A DNA stretch of 64,000 nucleotides from Pseudoalteromonas sp. XI10 (lineage in GTDB: Bacteria; Pseudomonadota; Gammaproteobacteria; Enterobacterales; Alteromonadaceae). This document shows positions 9,304 to 18,945 of this stretch, in pieces. Made by a program: the position numbers and the translations under genes. The notes beneath the pieces were generated by a model. The model was not told the origin of the DNA and did not search any database. It was given only the letters and a program-made list of their open reading frames with translations. The stretch is from NCBI RefSeq assembly GCF_001469895.1, contig NZ_LOPY01000008.1:1-64000 (forward strand), in the 5' to 3' direction. Each line of letters opens with the position of its first letter. Position 1 is the first letter of the stretch.

Positions 9304-9603
9304 TTACTCTTCGTCAAACTCTTGATGTTGACGCTGTGCAGGACGCGCTAAGATTTCAACGTAAAACGATGTAAGCTGTTTTGCTTCGATATCGCTAATA
9401 CATTTATTAATCTCTGCCACGTGAACGACATTGGCCTCATCCGCTGATTCACCAAACTTACAGTCAAACGCCCAATAGTCGGCGCCTGCTGGGAGTGTTT
9501 TATTACGCTCACGTTTTAAGTATTTTTTTACTTCGTGCTTGGCTGCATCAACCATACGAGGATATTTAATTTTCTCGTGGTTTAGCGTGAATGTTTTCTT
9601 CAT
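9304..9603 (-). CDS. DUF6172-like small conserved protein
   Basis: I start it at the ATG at 9603 (MKKTFTLNHEKIKYPRMVDA), preceded by AGGACTATA, which gives 99 aa. The longer reading adds 22 hydrophobic residues without a better ribosome-binding site. The protein is basic in its first half (KHEVKKYLKRERNKTLP) and acidic at the end. The pattern KKTFxL...PRxVDAxKHEVKKYLKRERxKxLP fits the conserved gammaproteobacterial family I know as DUF6172, of unknown function. The family name is from memory. It is a monocistronic gene convergent with the lipoprotein gene. Confidence 0.7.
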   Translation of the reverse strand: MKKTFTLNHEKIKYPRMVDAAKHEVKKYLKRERNKTLPAGADYWAFDCKFGESADEANVVHVAEINKCISDIEAKQLTSFYVEILARPAQRQHQEFDEE

Positions 9604-9765
9604 TATAGTCCTAGTAACTTGGTTCAATGACAATGGCATTAAGCCATAGACTGCTATTATAACAAGCACATCTTAATTTAGCTGTACTTTTTGCAGTTTT
9701 ACTTAAATATAAGTCTATTCTTAGTGTATTCGAAGTCTATGACATTTCGATTAAGCCACTTATAC

Positions 9766-10281
9766 CTAAGCTGTAGCTAAATGAAGAGGTTGATGTATCG
9801 CCTCGTCAGTAAGGCTATCATAAAATGCAGCTGCATCGATTTGTGGGCGCTCAACGGGTTTATTTTTTTCATAAAAGCGTTTTCTAACTGCAGGCTCACA
9901 GTTATCAATCACTTCTAGCGGCACATGTTGCTTATCATCACGAACATTCAGTGGCTCTGGGTTTAAACAATGACGTAATCTGATGTCTGATAAACCACCT
10001 TGCAATAGTCTAAGTGCATTTTCTTGCCCAATCAGGATATCAAACTGTTCGGGAGCTAATGGTTGTGTGGGGCCTGCACCTAACTCGGTGCGCAAAGCAG
10101 ATTCAGATACTTCAGGATTGCTTAATTCAGTTTTTGGCAGGTGAAACTGGCTAAAATCGAGCGCATCATGAGAAAGCATTGCTAGTAATAAAGCAAATTC
10201 TCCAGAGCGGTGCTCGTGAACACTTTTATTTAGACGATTATCGAGTTGGCTCTCTGTGAGCAACAAACCATCAACTTGCAT
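9766..10281 (-). CDS. Conserved hypothetical protein, VC2046/SO_2500-like
   Basis: A 171-aa soluble protein with no signal peptide or membrane segment. It begins MQVDGLLLTESQLDNRLNKS and contains the conserved-looking stretch EFALLLAMLSHDALDFSQFH. It resembles the gammaproteobacterial hypothetical family named after VC2046 and SO_2500, for which I know no function. The assignment is moderate. The gene is divergent from tRNA-Tyr and stands alone. Confidence 0.6.
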   Translation of the reverse strand: MQVDGLLLTESQLDNRLNKSVHEHRSGEFALLLAMLSHDALDFSQFHLPKTELSNPEVSESALRTELGAGPTQPLAPEQFDILIGQENALRLLQGGLSDIRLRHCLNPEPLNVRDDKQHVPLEVIDNCEPAVRKRFYEKNKPVERPQIDAAAFYDSLTDEAIHQPLHLATA

Positions 10282-10350
10282 AGTCTTTAGCCAAATAGTT
10301 TCTTGATTAACCAGTTATCGGCATTTATGCATTTTTCTTTAGTTTTTTTC

Positions 10351-10378
10351 TTTACTTAAATAATAAGTTTGCTATTAT
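10351..10378 (+). promoter_or_regulatory. Predicted promoter of tRNA-Tyr
   Basis: TTTACT (-35) and TATTAT (-10) separated by 16 nt, then a GC-rich discriminator (GCGCCG) and 15 nt to the first base of the tRNA. The same layout is seen at the tRNA-Gly cluster promoter. Prediction from sequence only. Confidence 0.6.
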
Positions 10379-10393
10379 CAGCGCCGTTGCATT

Positions 10394-10478
10394 GGAGGGG
10401 TTCCCGAGCGGCCAAAGGGATCAGACTGTAAATCTGACGGCTCAGCCTTCGCTGGTTCGAATCCAGCTCCCTCCACCA
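10394..10478 (+). tRNA. tRNA-Tyr (anticodon GUA)
   Basis: An 85-nt tRNA with a long variable arm and encoded CCA. The sequence starts GGAGGGGTTCCCGAGCGGCC, close to E. coli tRNA-Tyr. The anticodon loop CTGTAAA within CAGACTGTAAATCTG gives GTA. Four bases after the CCA an array of 15-bp tandem repeats begins. Confidence 0.97.
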
Positions 10479-10481
10479 CTC

Positions 10482-10601
10482 TTTACTCTTTCTAGCTTTA
10501 CTCTTTCTAGCTTTACTCTTTCTAGCTTTACTCTTTCTAGCTTTACTCTTTCTAGCTTTACTCTTTCTAGCTTTACTCTTTCTAGCTTTACTCTCGCTAA
10601 C
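10482..10601 (+). repeat. 15-bp tandem repeat array behind tRNA-Tyr
   Basis: Seven perfect head-to-tail copies of TTTACTCTTTCTAGC (10482-10586), then one degenerate copy (TTTACTCTCGCTAAC, 10587-10601). There are no spacers, so it is not a CRISPR. It starts 4 nt after the tRNA-Tyr CCA and ends 5 nt before the stop codon of the convergent metallopeptidase gene, filling the whole intergenic space. Seven identical copies suggest recent slippage expansion. The array would lie in the trailer of the tRNA precursor. Confidence 0.97.
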
Positions 10602-10606
10602 TTAAG

Positions 10607-11290
10607 CTACCAACTCAAACTACTACCATTTGCTTTTAACCATTGCTCGGCTTTTTTATAATTTGGATAAAACTGGTTCACACGTTGCCAGAACTTAGCG
10701 CTATGGTTCATATGTAAAAGATGCGCAAGCTCATGTACAACCACATAATCAATCACCCAGGTTGGCGCACTTGCTAAATGTAAGTTAAAAGTCAGCTCGC
10801 GGCGTTTATTACAACTGCCCCAACGACGTTTATAATGTTGAATTTTAAGCTTTGTAGGGAGCGATTCAGACATCTGTAAACAATAATCATGAACACGCAT
10901 TTCGATATAGCTCTCAAGCTTTTCATGTAAAAACTGCTCCAGCAAAGCTAGGTAATTAGCTTCTTGATGTTTGACACGTGATGATATTGATAAGGTAAGC
11001 TCAGACTGAGCATCTTGTTGCCACATGCTTTTCGGGCCTTTAGCGAATACTATCGGCACGTTTTGCCCAAACAACTTAATAGTGGCGTTTACTAATGGTA
11101 GTTGACGGCGCTCAGCATGAATGGATTGTTTGGCTATTTGTTCAGCCACCCAATCTTGTTTGGTCTTTAGCCAAGCATCTATTTCAGTTTGTGGAACATA
11201 AAAAGGCGCATAAACGGTCAATTTCTGCTCGGCAACTTTAATTGCGACGGTTGTTCTGCGCTTACTACGCTTTAGGGTGTAATCCAACAA
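10607..11290 (-). CDS. YgjP-like zinc metallopeptidase (DUF45)
   Basis: A 227-aa cytosolic protein of the YgjP/WLM-like metallopeptidase family. The zinc motif HELAH sits at 186-190, followed by the family's NHSAKFWQ, whose His196 is the likely third ligand. WGSCNKRRELTFNL (about 157-170) is the other family hallmark. YgjP-type proteins are often linked to restriction systems or stand alone, and their substrates are unknown. The gene is alone here and converges on tRNA-Tyr. Confidence 0.88.
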   Translation of the reverse strand: MLDYTLKRSKRRTTVAIKVAEQKLTVYAPFYVPQTEIDAWLKTKQDWVAEQIAKQSIHAERRQLPLVNATIKLFGQNVPIVFAKGPKSMWQQDAQSELTLSISSRVKHQEANYLALLEQFLHEKLESYIEMRVHDYCLQMSESLPTKLKIQHYKRRWGSCNKRRELTFNLHLASAPTWVIDYVVVHELAHLLHMNHSAKFWQRVNQFYPNYKKAEQWLKANGSSLSW

Positions 11291-11390
11291 AGGTCAGCCA
11301 ATTCGATTAATAAAAAATGAGAGATTCCATTTTACCCTGCTAAATAGCTGCTAATCTATAAAGATGACTCACAAATAAGTTTTCACCTTT

Positions 11391-12371
11391 ATGCCTGAAA
11401 AACCATGTTGTAGTTATACCTCACCAACAGGTAACAAGTGCCAAGAAACAGATATGGGCTCTGGATTTTGCTTTTGGCATGATAGTAAATTTGATAAATC
11501 AGGGCTAGATCTAACCCAAAAATTAGAGCGCTATGCAAAAAAAGGTGGCTTATTAGAAGGCCTGCAATTGCAAAGAGCAAACCTTTCAGGACTTAACTTA
11601 ATAAAGCAGGATGACGAAGAAGGTTATGATCTCTCCTATTGTAATTTTTATCGTGCGAATTTAACTGGCGCTCACCTATTTAATAATAAAATCGCCAATG
11701 CTTCATTAATGAAAGCTAACTTACATAGCGCGAGTTTGCATTACTGTGATTTAAAAAATACCAACTTACTAGGTATTAAGCTCAACGACAGCCGAATTGA
11801 TAATATCGAATTGGGTGACCAATTATTACAAGAAGCGGCTGCATTTAAAGCACGTAAAAATAAGCAGCATGATGAAGCACGAGACTTATTTGAGCAATCT
11901 GAAGAAATATATCGCAATTTAAGAAAAGCCTCTGAACATCAAGGGCTATTTGAGCTCGCCGGCAACTTCACCTACAAAGAATTAAGAATGCGTCATGCGC
12001 AATACCGAAAAGGCTCAACCAAGCAAATTACTTCCAGCTTTATAGATATGTTATGTGGTTATGGTGAAAAGCCCGAAAACGTCATTCGCTTTAGTCTGTC
12101 ACTCATTATTTGCTGTGCATTTTGTTATTTCTTATTTGGGGTAAGTTATCAAGATTCTGTGATGCAACTAAGTTTTGAAAACTCATTTCAAAGCAATTTG
12201 TCGGCCTTACTGAATAGTTTTTATTTCAGCGTGGTGACTTTTACAACCCTTGGCTATGGTGACATTACGCCAATAGGTTTTTCGAGGTTAATCGCAGCCA
12301 TAGAAGCATTTTGTGGTAGCTTTTCGCTTGCTTTATTCGTCGTTGTTTTTGTAAAGCGTATGACTCGCTAA
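11391..12371 (+). CDS. Pentapeptide-repeat protein fused to a two-helix K+ channel domain
   Basis: A 326-aa protein in three parts. Residues 6-31 hold a Cys/His-rich motif (CC...C...C...WH) that could bind zinc. Residues about 57-140 contain pentapeptide repeats (RANLSGLNL, YRANLTGAHL, KANLHSASL), predicted to form a right-handed beta-helix. After a charged linker, two transmembrane helices (about 231-251 and 298-321) flank the pore sequence TTLGYGD (285-291), the potassium selectivity filter. It is probably an inner-membrane ion channel with a cytosolic sensing or tethering domain. The gating signal is unknown. It overlaps the convergent GGDEF gene by 4 nt at the stop codons. Confidence 0.87.
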   Translation: MPEKPCCSYTSPTGNKCQETDMGSGFCFWHDSKFDKSGLDLTQKLERYAKKGGLLEGLQLQRANLSGLNLIKQDDEEGYDLSYCNFYRANLTGAHLFNNKIANASLMKANLHSASLHYCDLKNTNLLGIKLNDSRIDNIELGDQLLQEAAAFKARKNKQHDEARDLFEQSEEIYRNLRKASEHQGLFELAGNFTYKELRMRHAQYRKGSTKQITSSFIDMLCGYGEKPENVIRFSLSLIICCAFCYFLFGVSYQDSVMQLSFENSFQSNLSALLNSFYFSVVTFTTLGYGDITPIGFSRLIAAIEAFCGSFSLALFVVVFVKRMTR

Positions 12372-13438
12372 CGCATAATGTATGAACCCTTATGCTCTTT
12401 TGCCTGATACATTTTTTTGTCGGCTCGATTAATTAACTCTTCAGCATCTACCGTGCTATCAAGTGGCGCTGCAATAAGACCAAAACTTAGATGAAGCTCA
12501 GGGTATTGTTGTTCAAATGCGGCTATAAGTTTTTCACAAATAGTAAAGGCGCTATCTAACTCGCAATCGGGTAAGATGATGCAAAATTCATCGCCGCCAT
12601 AACGGCACGGTATATCAATCTCGCGAATATTTTCAAGTAAGTATTGCCCTATATATTTAAGGACTTCGTCGCCTTTTAAGTGACCTTGTGTGTCATTCAC
12701 TGACTTAAAGTCATCTAAATCAAAATAAACAACAGTTAGTGGCGATTTGTGACGTCTGGCTCTGGCAAGGTCACGTTGTAGTAACTCTTGCATTACACGG
12801 CGATTATATAAGTTAGTGAGAGGGTCGAGTTTAGCGAGCTTCTCAAGTTCTTGAGTACGCTGAGCGACTTTTTCTTCAAGGCCCTTCGCGTAGACTTCGG
12901 TGCGGCGCTTCGCATTTTCAATTTCGCCCACCAAACTGTCGATATAGGTATCAAAGACCAATGTCGTATCAAAGTAAATTAGCTTATCTATGATATTAAG
13001 TGTTTGATGTAGTTCAGTCTGATCGTTTATAGTCTCTTTAAGCACATTAAAAATTAGTTCTTTTAAAGTGCACACTGCCGATAAGTAAAGCTTAGGCTCA
13101 ACACCAATACGCTTATGCACCATACCAATCCGTAAGCGGTTGTTAACATACTCATGTTCGTAACGACCACAAAATAAATCGATTATATACTGCCGTTGTG
13201 CATCTCTTAGCCGGGTTAAAGTATCTGCATCGCCAATTAATAACGAAATTTCATCAACTTCAGTTTGTTTTTTATAAAACTCATTCACTACATTTTCGAT
13301 GGCTGATTCGATTATAGGTTTATAGTTCAAAAGAGATGACAGACTATTTGAAGTCAGCCCTAATAAGCTCATTCTGTGTTGGATTTCTACATCATTAATC
13401 TGCATTTGCTCAACTAATGTTTGCTCGGTTCTTCTCAT
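12368..13438 (-). CDS. Globin-coupled sensor diguanylate cyclase
   Basis: Makes cyclic di-GMP from two GTP. Residues 1-165 form a globin-coupled sensor domain with the proximal haem ligand H108 in RIGMVHKRIGVEPKLYL, as in HemAT and E. coli DosC. A coiled-coil follows (about 170-202), then a GGDEF domain with intact GGDEF at 281-285 and the product-inhibition site RxxD (R272-D275) exactly five residues before it. The enzyme should therefore be active, sensitive to O2 or other gases, and feedback-inhibited; activity and ligand are inference. GAGGTGGGTAG precedes the ATG. It is divergent from the MHYT kinase gene. Confidence 0.92.
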   Translation of the reverse strand: MRRTEQTLVEQMQINDVEIQHRMSLLGLTSNSLSSLLNYKPIIESAIENVVNEFYKKQTEVDEISLLIGDADTLTRLRDAQRQYIIDLFCGRYEHEYVNNRLRIGMVHKRIGVEPKLYLSAVCTLKELIFNVLKETINDQTELHQTLNIIDKLIYFDTTLVFDTYIDSLVGEIENAKRRTEVYAKGLEEKVAQRTQELEKLAKLDPLTNLYNRRVMQELLQRDLARARRHKSPLTVVYFDLDDFKSVNDTQGHLKGDEVLKYIGQYLLENIREIDIPCRYGGDEFCIILPDCELDSAFTICEKLIAAFEQQYPELHLSFGLIAAPLDSTVDAEELINRADKKMYQAKEHKGSYIMR

Positions 13439-13575
13439 CTACCCACCTCGAACTACTCCTTTTTAATTAAATATAGCCAAGGTTTTGAATCCTACGTACT
13501 TAAGTGATAGGTTTTTCTCTAAATTCAGAACAATTTGTATTAGACTGCTATAATAAGCCGTTTCAAAAAAATATT

Positions 13576-16500
13576 ATGCTCGCGAAATTTTTTATCACCG
13601 ATCAAGACCCCAGCTTAATAGTAAGTGGTGTCTATGATCCAAGCTTAGTTGCTCTTTCTATTGCTACGGCTATTTTTGCTGCTTATTTTTCACTCCATAT
13701 CATTGATCTAGCAAATAGAACTCAATTTGATTCGTACCGTAAATTAGGCAGTGCAACAAGTGCCTTGGTGATGTCAGGTGGGATTTGGAGTATGCACTTT
13801 ATCGGCATGCTAGCTTTTTCATTATGCACCACCGTGGAGTACGACCCTACACTGACATTTTTTTCATTTATTCCTGCATTTTTAGCCTGCTATACCGCAT
13901 TTTCATTTTTGAAACGCAAAGATTTAAAGCAAATACCAACAACAATAAAGCTACTCATTGGCTCTGTATTACTTGGCTCTGGCATAGGTGCGATGCACTA
14001 CTCGGGGATGGCAGCCATGCAAATGAGTCCGCTGCTTCGCTACGACCCAGCTTGGTTTGCAGCATCAATTGTGGTGGCTGTTGCATTATCTTTTGTCGGC
14101 TTATATGCGCGCTTTCACCTAGGTGAGTATTTTAAAAAACTCACTGTGTTACAAACCCGCGTCATTTGCGCCATTATCTTTGGCTTTGCTGTGGCTGGTA
14201 TGCACTATATGGGAATGGCCGCCACTCGCTTTGTTGCAACCTCACCTTTGTTATCTGAAAACGTTCAAACCTCACAACTCACTTTTATCGCCATTAGCGT
14301 TTCATTTGCCACCGTATTATTAACCGCTCTGGTTGGTATTATTAACGGCATGGTACGTTTTCGCTTATTACTGGCAGAAAAATCAGCAGAAGAGTCGCGC
14401 TTGGATGCCATTTTAGGCACTGCAATAGATGGCATCGTAACAATTAATATTCATGGCATTATTTTAAGCTTTAATAAATCCGCAGAAACTATTTTTGGTT
14501 GGCGACAAGATGAAGTGTTAGGTAAAAACGTAAAACTATTAATGAACGACGATATAGCCGCTCAACATGATGGTTACTTAGCTGACAGTAGCAAGCATGA
14601 AGTTAAAAAAGTGATTGGCGTTAACCGCAATGTATTTGCAAAACATAAAGATGGTCATTTATTCCCGATTCGGTTAGGTCTTGGTGAAGTGAAGCAACCT
14701 AACGCAGAAACATTGTTTGTAGGCTTTATAACCGATTTAACTGAGCAACGTGCACTGCAGCAAAGTCTCGAAGAAAAAGAAAAGCAATATCGTACTTTAA
14801 TGAACAATACTCCCGGCGCTGTATTTCGTTGTTTGTTAGATGAGCACTGGACAATGAAATTTATAAGCCCCAGTGTTGCTGACTTAACTGGTTACAGCCC
14901 TGAAGAGTTTACCGATGGCACAGTTACATTTGCTCAAATCATTAATAACGATGATGTAGCGCATATTGATGAAGTTATGGAAAAAGCCATAGCTGAAAAA
15001 AACCAATATGCGGTTGAGTACCGTATTCGCCATCGAAATGGAAACGTTGTGTGGGTTTTAGACCAAGGAACAATTAATGAAAGTAGTGATTCTGAACAAA
15101 AGTGGATCGATGGCGTACTTATCGATATCACCGCTCGTCACGAATATGAAGAATCACTCAAAAAAGCAAAACAAGAAGCTGAAGCTGCAGCACAAGCAAA
15201 ACAATCATTTATGGCAAATATGAGCCATGAAATACGCACGCCAATGAATGCCATAATCGGCTTTAGCGACATATTAATGGATAGCCCGCTCAGTAAAGAG
15301 CAACAAAAGCATATCATTACTGTGAATAAGTCAGCTCGTTCACTGCTGCATTTGCTCAATGAAGTACTAGATTCTGCAAAGTTAGAAAAAGGCAAACTCG
15401 ATATTCAGGCTGAGCACTTTAACTTACAAGCGCTACTCGACAACATAGTATCGACCTTTTGGCTCGAGGCTAAGCGAAAAGATATCCTGCTTGATTTGAT
15501 TATAGCTGAAAATGTTGCGCCTATTTATATTGGCGATGAGTCTCGTATTCGCCAAGTGATGAATAATCTCATCGGTAATGCCATTAAATTTACAGAGCAA
15601 GGGTCTGTAACAATTACTGTGAGTCAAACTCAAAATAAACAATTGTTTTTCGAAGTACAAGACAGCGGTATTGGCATAGCCAAGCACCGCTTAGAAGCTA
15701 TTTTCCAGCCATTTGAACAAGCCGACGGCACCATGACACGCCGATTTGGTGGCACAGGTCTTGGCACAACTATTAGTAAGCAGCTTGTTGAGTTAATGGG
15801 TGGTTCAATTGGTGCTATCAGTGAAGAAGGCAAAGGCAGCTGCTTTTACTTTACCCTACCATTACAAGAAGGTGATATCAGCCAAGTCGATACCTTACCT
15901 GGCAATCAATTAAACTTACCGAAACTTCGCATATTAGTGGTTGATGACATTGAGCAGAATGTTGAGCTACTGAACATTTTATTATCGCAAGCTGGGCACA
16001 CCATTAGTACGGCTCAAAATGGCCTTGAAGCCATTTCAGCATTCGAGCAGCAAAACTTTGATGTAATTTTAATGGATATTCATATGCCGGAATGTGACGG
16101 CATTATGGCCTGTAAAGAAATTCGCGAAATAGAGAAAGTAAGATGCTTAAAAATTACACCTATCATCGCATTGACGGCAAGTGTTTTACAGCAAGATAAA
16201 ATTACCACTAAACAAGCCGGTATGAATGGCTTTGCAAATAAACCCGTTGACATTAACCAGCTGAACCATGAAATTGCGAAAGTGCTTGGTTTAGAAGTAA
16301 ATAAAATTACTAGCAATAAAGTCGGTGATGAAAAAAAGCACATCAACTACGACAAAGGTGTTTTGATGTGGGGAAGCAAAGAGAAATTAAATACGGAAAT
16401 TGGCTTATTCCTTAGTAATCATCAACAGAGTATTCTACGACTGAAGGATCAGAAACTCAGTGAAGACGAACAAAAAGCAATTTTGCATACTCTTAAAGGA

Positions 16501-16905
16501 GTCGCGGGTAATTTAGCACTAGCCAAATTATTATACTTGTTATCAAACGCTGAGAAAGAACGTGAAAAGGAAAGCTTCCCTACACTCGTTGCCGAGTGCG
16601 AACAAGAATGGCAAACGCTGATTGCATTACTTGAAGAACAGCCGCAGTCTAGTTCACAACAGCAACCCATACACGAAACGTCGCTGGGCGCGTTTATTAG
16701 CCAAATTGAGGCACTGCAAGCTCAAGCTGAGCATGCAGAGATAGACGATGATTTATTAAGCCAAGTGCAATCCCAAGCACCTGCAACCTACCAAGATCAG
16801 GTTGTTGAAATTTGTGCGCATTTTGAAAACTTTGACTTTGATGCAGCAAGCACTGCTTTATCAGCTTTAAAGCACACTCTCCAAGCTGCTAAGGAACACC
16901 TATGA
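13576..16905 (+). CDS. MHYT-domain PAS hybrid sensor histidine kinase with HPt domain
   Basis: A 1,109-aa inner-membrane sensor kinase. The N-terminus carries a seven-helix MHYT module with three signature repeats ([26 protein letters not shown]), proposed in the literature to bind copper and sense O2, CO or NO. Two PAS domains follow, then HisKA with H551 ([10 protein letters not shown]), an HATPase domain ([22 protein letters not shown]), a receiver with D834 (LMDIHMP) and an HPt domain with H971 ([10 protein letters not shown]). I chose the ATG at 13576 because [18 protein letters not shown] matches family N-termini. A GTG 24 codons upstream is open, and neither has a strong ribosome-binding site. 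Its stop overlaps the next start (ATGA). Confidence 0.92.
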   Translation: MLAKFFITDQDPSLIVSGVYDPSLVALSIATAIFAAYFSLHIIDLANRTQFDSYRKLGSATSALVMSGGIWSMHFIGMLAFSLCTTVEYDPTLTFFSFIPAFLACYTAFSFLKRKDLKQIPTTIKLLIGSVLLGSGIGAMHYSGMAAMQMSPLLRYDPAWFAASIVVAVALSFVGLYARFHLGEYFKKLTVLQTRVICAIIFGFAVAGMHYMGMAATRFVATSPLLSENVQTSQLTFIAISVSFATVLLTALVGIINGMVRFRLLLAEKSAEESRLDAILGTAIDGIVTINIHGIILSFNKSAETIFGWRQDEVLGKNVKLLMNDDIAAQHDGYLADSSKHEVKKVIGVNRNVFAKHKDGHLFPIRLGLGEVKQPNAETLFVGFITDLTEQRALQQSLEEKEKQYRTLMNNTPGAVFRCLLDEHWTMKFISPSVADLTGYSPEEFTDGTVTFAQIINNDDVAHIDEVMEKAIAEKNQYAVEYRIRHRNGNVVWVLDQGTINESSDSEQKWIDGVLIDITARHEYEESLKKAKQEAEAAAQAKQSFMANMSHEIRTPMNAIIGFSDILMDSPLSKEQQKHIITVNKSARSLLHLLNEVLDSAKLEKGKLDIQAEHFNLQALLDNIVSTFWLEAKRKDILLDLIIAENVAPIYIGDESRIRQVMNNLIGNAIKFTEQGSVTITVSQTQNKQLFFEVQDSGIGIAKHRLEAIFQPFEQADGTMTRRFGGTGLGTTISKQLVELMGGSIGAISEEGKGSCFYFTLPLQEGDISQVDTLPGNQLNLPKLRILVVDDIEQNVELLNILLSQAGHTISTAQNGLEAISAFEQQNFDVILMDIHMPECDGIMACKEIREIEKVRCLKITPIIALTASVLQQDKITTKQAGMNGFANKPVDINQLNHEIAKVLGLEVNKITSNKVGDEKKHINYDKGVLMWGSKEKLNTEIGLFLSNHQQSILRLKDQKLSEDEQKAILHTLKGVAGNLALAKLLYLLSNAEKEREKESFPTLVAECEQEWQTLIALLEEQPQSSSQQQPIHETSLGAFISQIEALQAQAEHAEIDDDLLSQVQSQAPATYQDQVVEICAHFENFDFDAASTALSALKHTLQAAKEHL

Positions 16906-17891
16906 CGCAAATCTCAGAACGTGAAAGAATTTTGGTCGTCGATGATGAACCAGCCAATTTAAAAGTGATCCGTGAAGTACTCGCTAACGATTATCGCTTA
17001 TCGTTTGCAAAATCTGGCGAGCTTGCTCTTCAGCTTATTGAGAATGAACCTCCTAAGTTGATTTTGCTCGATATTATGATGCCAGATATGAGCGGTTTCG
17101 AAGTCTGTAAAGTGTTAAAAGCAAACCCTAAAACCGCTCATATTCCTGTTATCTTTGTTACCGCACTTTCCCATGAGCAGGATGAGTCTGAAGGCTTTGC
17201 TCTAGGTGCAGTCGATTATATTACCAAACCAATTAGCCCTGCGATTGTCAGAGCACGGGTTAAAAATCATTTATCTTTAGTGCAAGCTGAACAACTGCAA
17301 TTAGCCCATATTGATTTGATTCAACGTTTAGGCCGTGCCGCCGAATATAAAGACACCGACACTGGTGAGCACATTGCAAGAATGAGCCGTTACAGTAAAA
17401 TACTCGCCCTTGCCTATGGTATGAGTGAGTACGAAGCTGAGCAACTTAAGCAAGCTGCCCCTATGCATGATGTAGGTAAGATAGGTATTCCTGATTCAGT
17501 ACTTTTAAAACCTGGGCGCTTAAACGAAAACGAATACGAGCACATGAAACAACATGCCTTAATCGGCGCGAAGATTTTAGAGAACTCAACTTCGCCGCTA
17601 TTACAGCTTGCTCATAAGCTTGCCCTTGAACACCATGAAAAATGGGATGGTACGGGCTATCCGTATGGTCTGAAAGGCGAAGAGATCAGTATAGAAGGGC
17701 GTATTGTCACAATTGCAGATGTGTTTGATGCTTTAACCTCAAAACGCCCTTATAAAAAAGCTTGGTCGGTTGAAGAAGCCCTCGACTTATTGAAAGACGA
17801 AGCCGGTAAGCATTTTGACCCGCAACTAGTTGATTTATTTATCGGTCAAATAGATAGCATCATAGAAATCAAAAATACTTATACGAGCTAA
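16902..17891 (+). CDS. Response regulator with HD-GYP cyclic di-GMP phosphodiesterase domain
   Basis: A 329-aa protein with a receiver domain (D57 in LILLDIMMPD, K109 in YITKP) joined to an HD-GYP domain with the metal pair H189-D190 (MHDVGKIGIPD), H244-H245 and the DGTGYP motif at 249-254. HD-GYP enzymes hydrolyse cyclic di-GMP, so this is the predicted output of the MHYT kinase. The genes overlap by 4 nt (ATGA), implying translational coupling. All catalytic motifs are intact. It ends at a terminator shared with the convergent VOC gene. Confidence 0.94.
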   Translation: MTQISERERILVVDDEPANLKVIREVLANDYRLSFAKSGELALQLIENEPPKLILLDIMMPDMSGFEVCKVLKANPKTAHIPVIFVTALSHEQDESEGFALGAVDYITKPISPAIVRARVKNHLSLVQAEQLQLAHIDLIQRLGRAAEYKDTDTGEHIARMSRYSKILALAYGMSEYEAEQLKQAAPMHDVGKIGIPDSVLLKPGRLNENEYEHMKQHALIGAKILENSTSPLLQLAHKLALEHHEKWDGTGYPYGLKGEEISIEGRIVTIADVFDALTSKRPYKKAWSVEEALDLLKDEAGKHFDPQLVDLFIGQIDSIIEIKNTYTS

Positions 17892-17898
17892 TATCTTA

Positions 17899-17921
17899 GG
17901 GCCTCATTTGAGGCCTTTTTT
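17899..17921. terminator. Terminator overlapping the VOC gene 3' end
   Basis: Stem GGCCTCA / TGAGGCC (17900-17906 and 17909-17915) followed by TTTTTT on the plus strand, ending the HD-GYP operon. The last codons of the convergent VOC gene, encoding KKGLK and the TGA stop, are part of this hairpin. Confidence 0.85.
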
Positions 17922-18296
17922 AATTGCATCGTAATCATGCGAAGTAATTTCATGGCTATTACCAGCACAATCTTTAAAATACATTGAATAAGTAACACCG
18001 TGGTCAGCAACAAATGTTTTAACATCAAACTGAGCGAGATGCTCAAGCCATGCTAAAAACTGTGCTGCATTTGCGCCAAAAGCAATACCTTTGCTTCTAC
18101 CGTCTGCTTCAAAGAGTGCTAAACGAATTGTCTTTGCTTGGTCCTCTAAGGTTAAAGGCCCTTTTCCTTCATCCCAAAAAGCAAGCTCTGGTACAACATT
18201 AAAACCAAGTACTTGCTGATACCACTTAAGCGCAGCCGATAAATCATCAACATTTAAGTGGCAATGATCAACACCACGTAAAGATGGAATAGCCAT
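17904..18296 (-). CDS. VOC-superfamily (glyoxalase/dioxygenase-fold) protein
   Basis: A 130-aa protein from MAIPSLRGVDHCHLNVDDLS; the ATG at 18296 follows GGTGAG, and a TTG four codons upstream is possible. The fold is the single-chain VOC type: H-x-N near the start (HCHLNVDDL), GFNVVPELAFWDEGKG, and a C-terminal MYFKDCAGNSHEITSHDY with the acidic metal-ligand position in HEI. Such proteins include glyoxalase I, fosfomycin-resistance proteins and extradiol dioxygenases; the reaction cannot be chosen from sequence. It directly follows the HD hydrolase gene and is probably co-transcribed with it. Confidence 0.8.
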   Translation of the reverse strand: MAIPSLRGVDHCHLNVDDLSAALKWYQQVLGFNVVPELAFWDEGKGPLTLEDQAKTIRLALFEADGRSKGIAFGANAAQFLAWLEHLAQFDVKTFVADHGVTYSMYFKDCAGNSHEITSHDYDAIKKGLK

Positions 18297-18297
18297 G

Positions 18298-18945
18298 TTA
18301 CTCACCAATTTCTGTTTTTAACTGCTCTAAAAATTCGAGCATATAATCTGTGCGTCGTTTAGCTTCATCTTTTGCTGATGGCGTGTTCATACTCTCGCTA
18401 ATGTGCAACAGCTTAATGAAAAAATGATCGAGGGTATATTTTGTATCGTCAGGTTCGCGGTTTAAACAAAATGGGTCGTCTTTATGATACAGATAACGAC
18501 CAATTGAGCCCCCTACTTTCATGCAGCGACTCACACCAATTGCACCTAAAGCATCCATTCGATCCGCGTCTTGCACAATTTGCGCTTCGACACTTTGGAC
18601 TTTGATATTGGCACTAAAGCTATGTGCCGCAATAGCATGATGAATAGCACTAAAATACTGCTCAGGATAATTAATTGAGGCTAAAAAACTTAACGCCTTA
18701 TCTGCAGCCATGGTCGATGCTTTTGCCCTGTCTGGGTGGTTTTTAGCAACCGCAACACAATCATGTAACCAAGCTGCGGGTAACACCACAGCCATTTCTG
18801 CCTGCTCGGCAATACATAATTGTTTTGCAACCCTCACGACTCGCTCAATATGACTAATATCGTGTGCGACATCGGCATGGAGTAAAGACAAAATAAAGTC
18901 TCGACACTGAGTTTCTAAAGCTGCAAAGTCTATTTCTGGCTGCAT
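18298..18945 (-). CDS. HD-domain phosphohydrolase, YedJ-like
   Basis: A 215-aa cytosolic HD-superfamily protein. The metal-site residues are visible: H in DISHIERVVRV, the HD pair in AAWLHDCVAVAKNHPDR, and the late D in AQIVQDADRMDALGAIGVSR. Identity with E. coli YedJ is visible over most of the length (AKNHP, HAIAAHSFSA, KIVQDADR-type blocks). HD hydrolases act on nucleotides or phosphate esters, but the YedJ substrate is not established. It is first in a two-gene unit with the VOC protein, which starts 2 nt after this stop codon. Confidence 0.88.
   Translation of the reverse strand: MQPEIDFAALETQCRDFILSLLHADVAHDISHIERVVRVAKQLCIAEQAEMAVVLPAAWLHDCVAVAKNHPDRAKASTMAADKALSFLASINYPEQYFSAIHHAIAAHSFSANIKVQSVEAQIVQDADRMDALGAIGVSRCMKVGGSIGRYLYHKDDPFCLNREPDDTKYTLDHFFIKLLHISESMNTPSAKDEAKRRTDYMLEFLEQLKTEIGE

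Noticed and set aside
10482..10601. Possible CRISPR array
   Set aside because: Repeats are contiguous without spacers and no cas gene is present.
10392..10661. Frame encoding repeated FTLSS units through tRNA-Tyr and the repeat array
   Set aside because: It begins inside the tRNA gene and the repeated peptide is merely the 15-bp repeat read in frame (15 is divisible by 3). No start signal or similarity.
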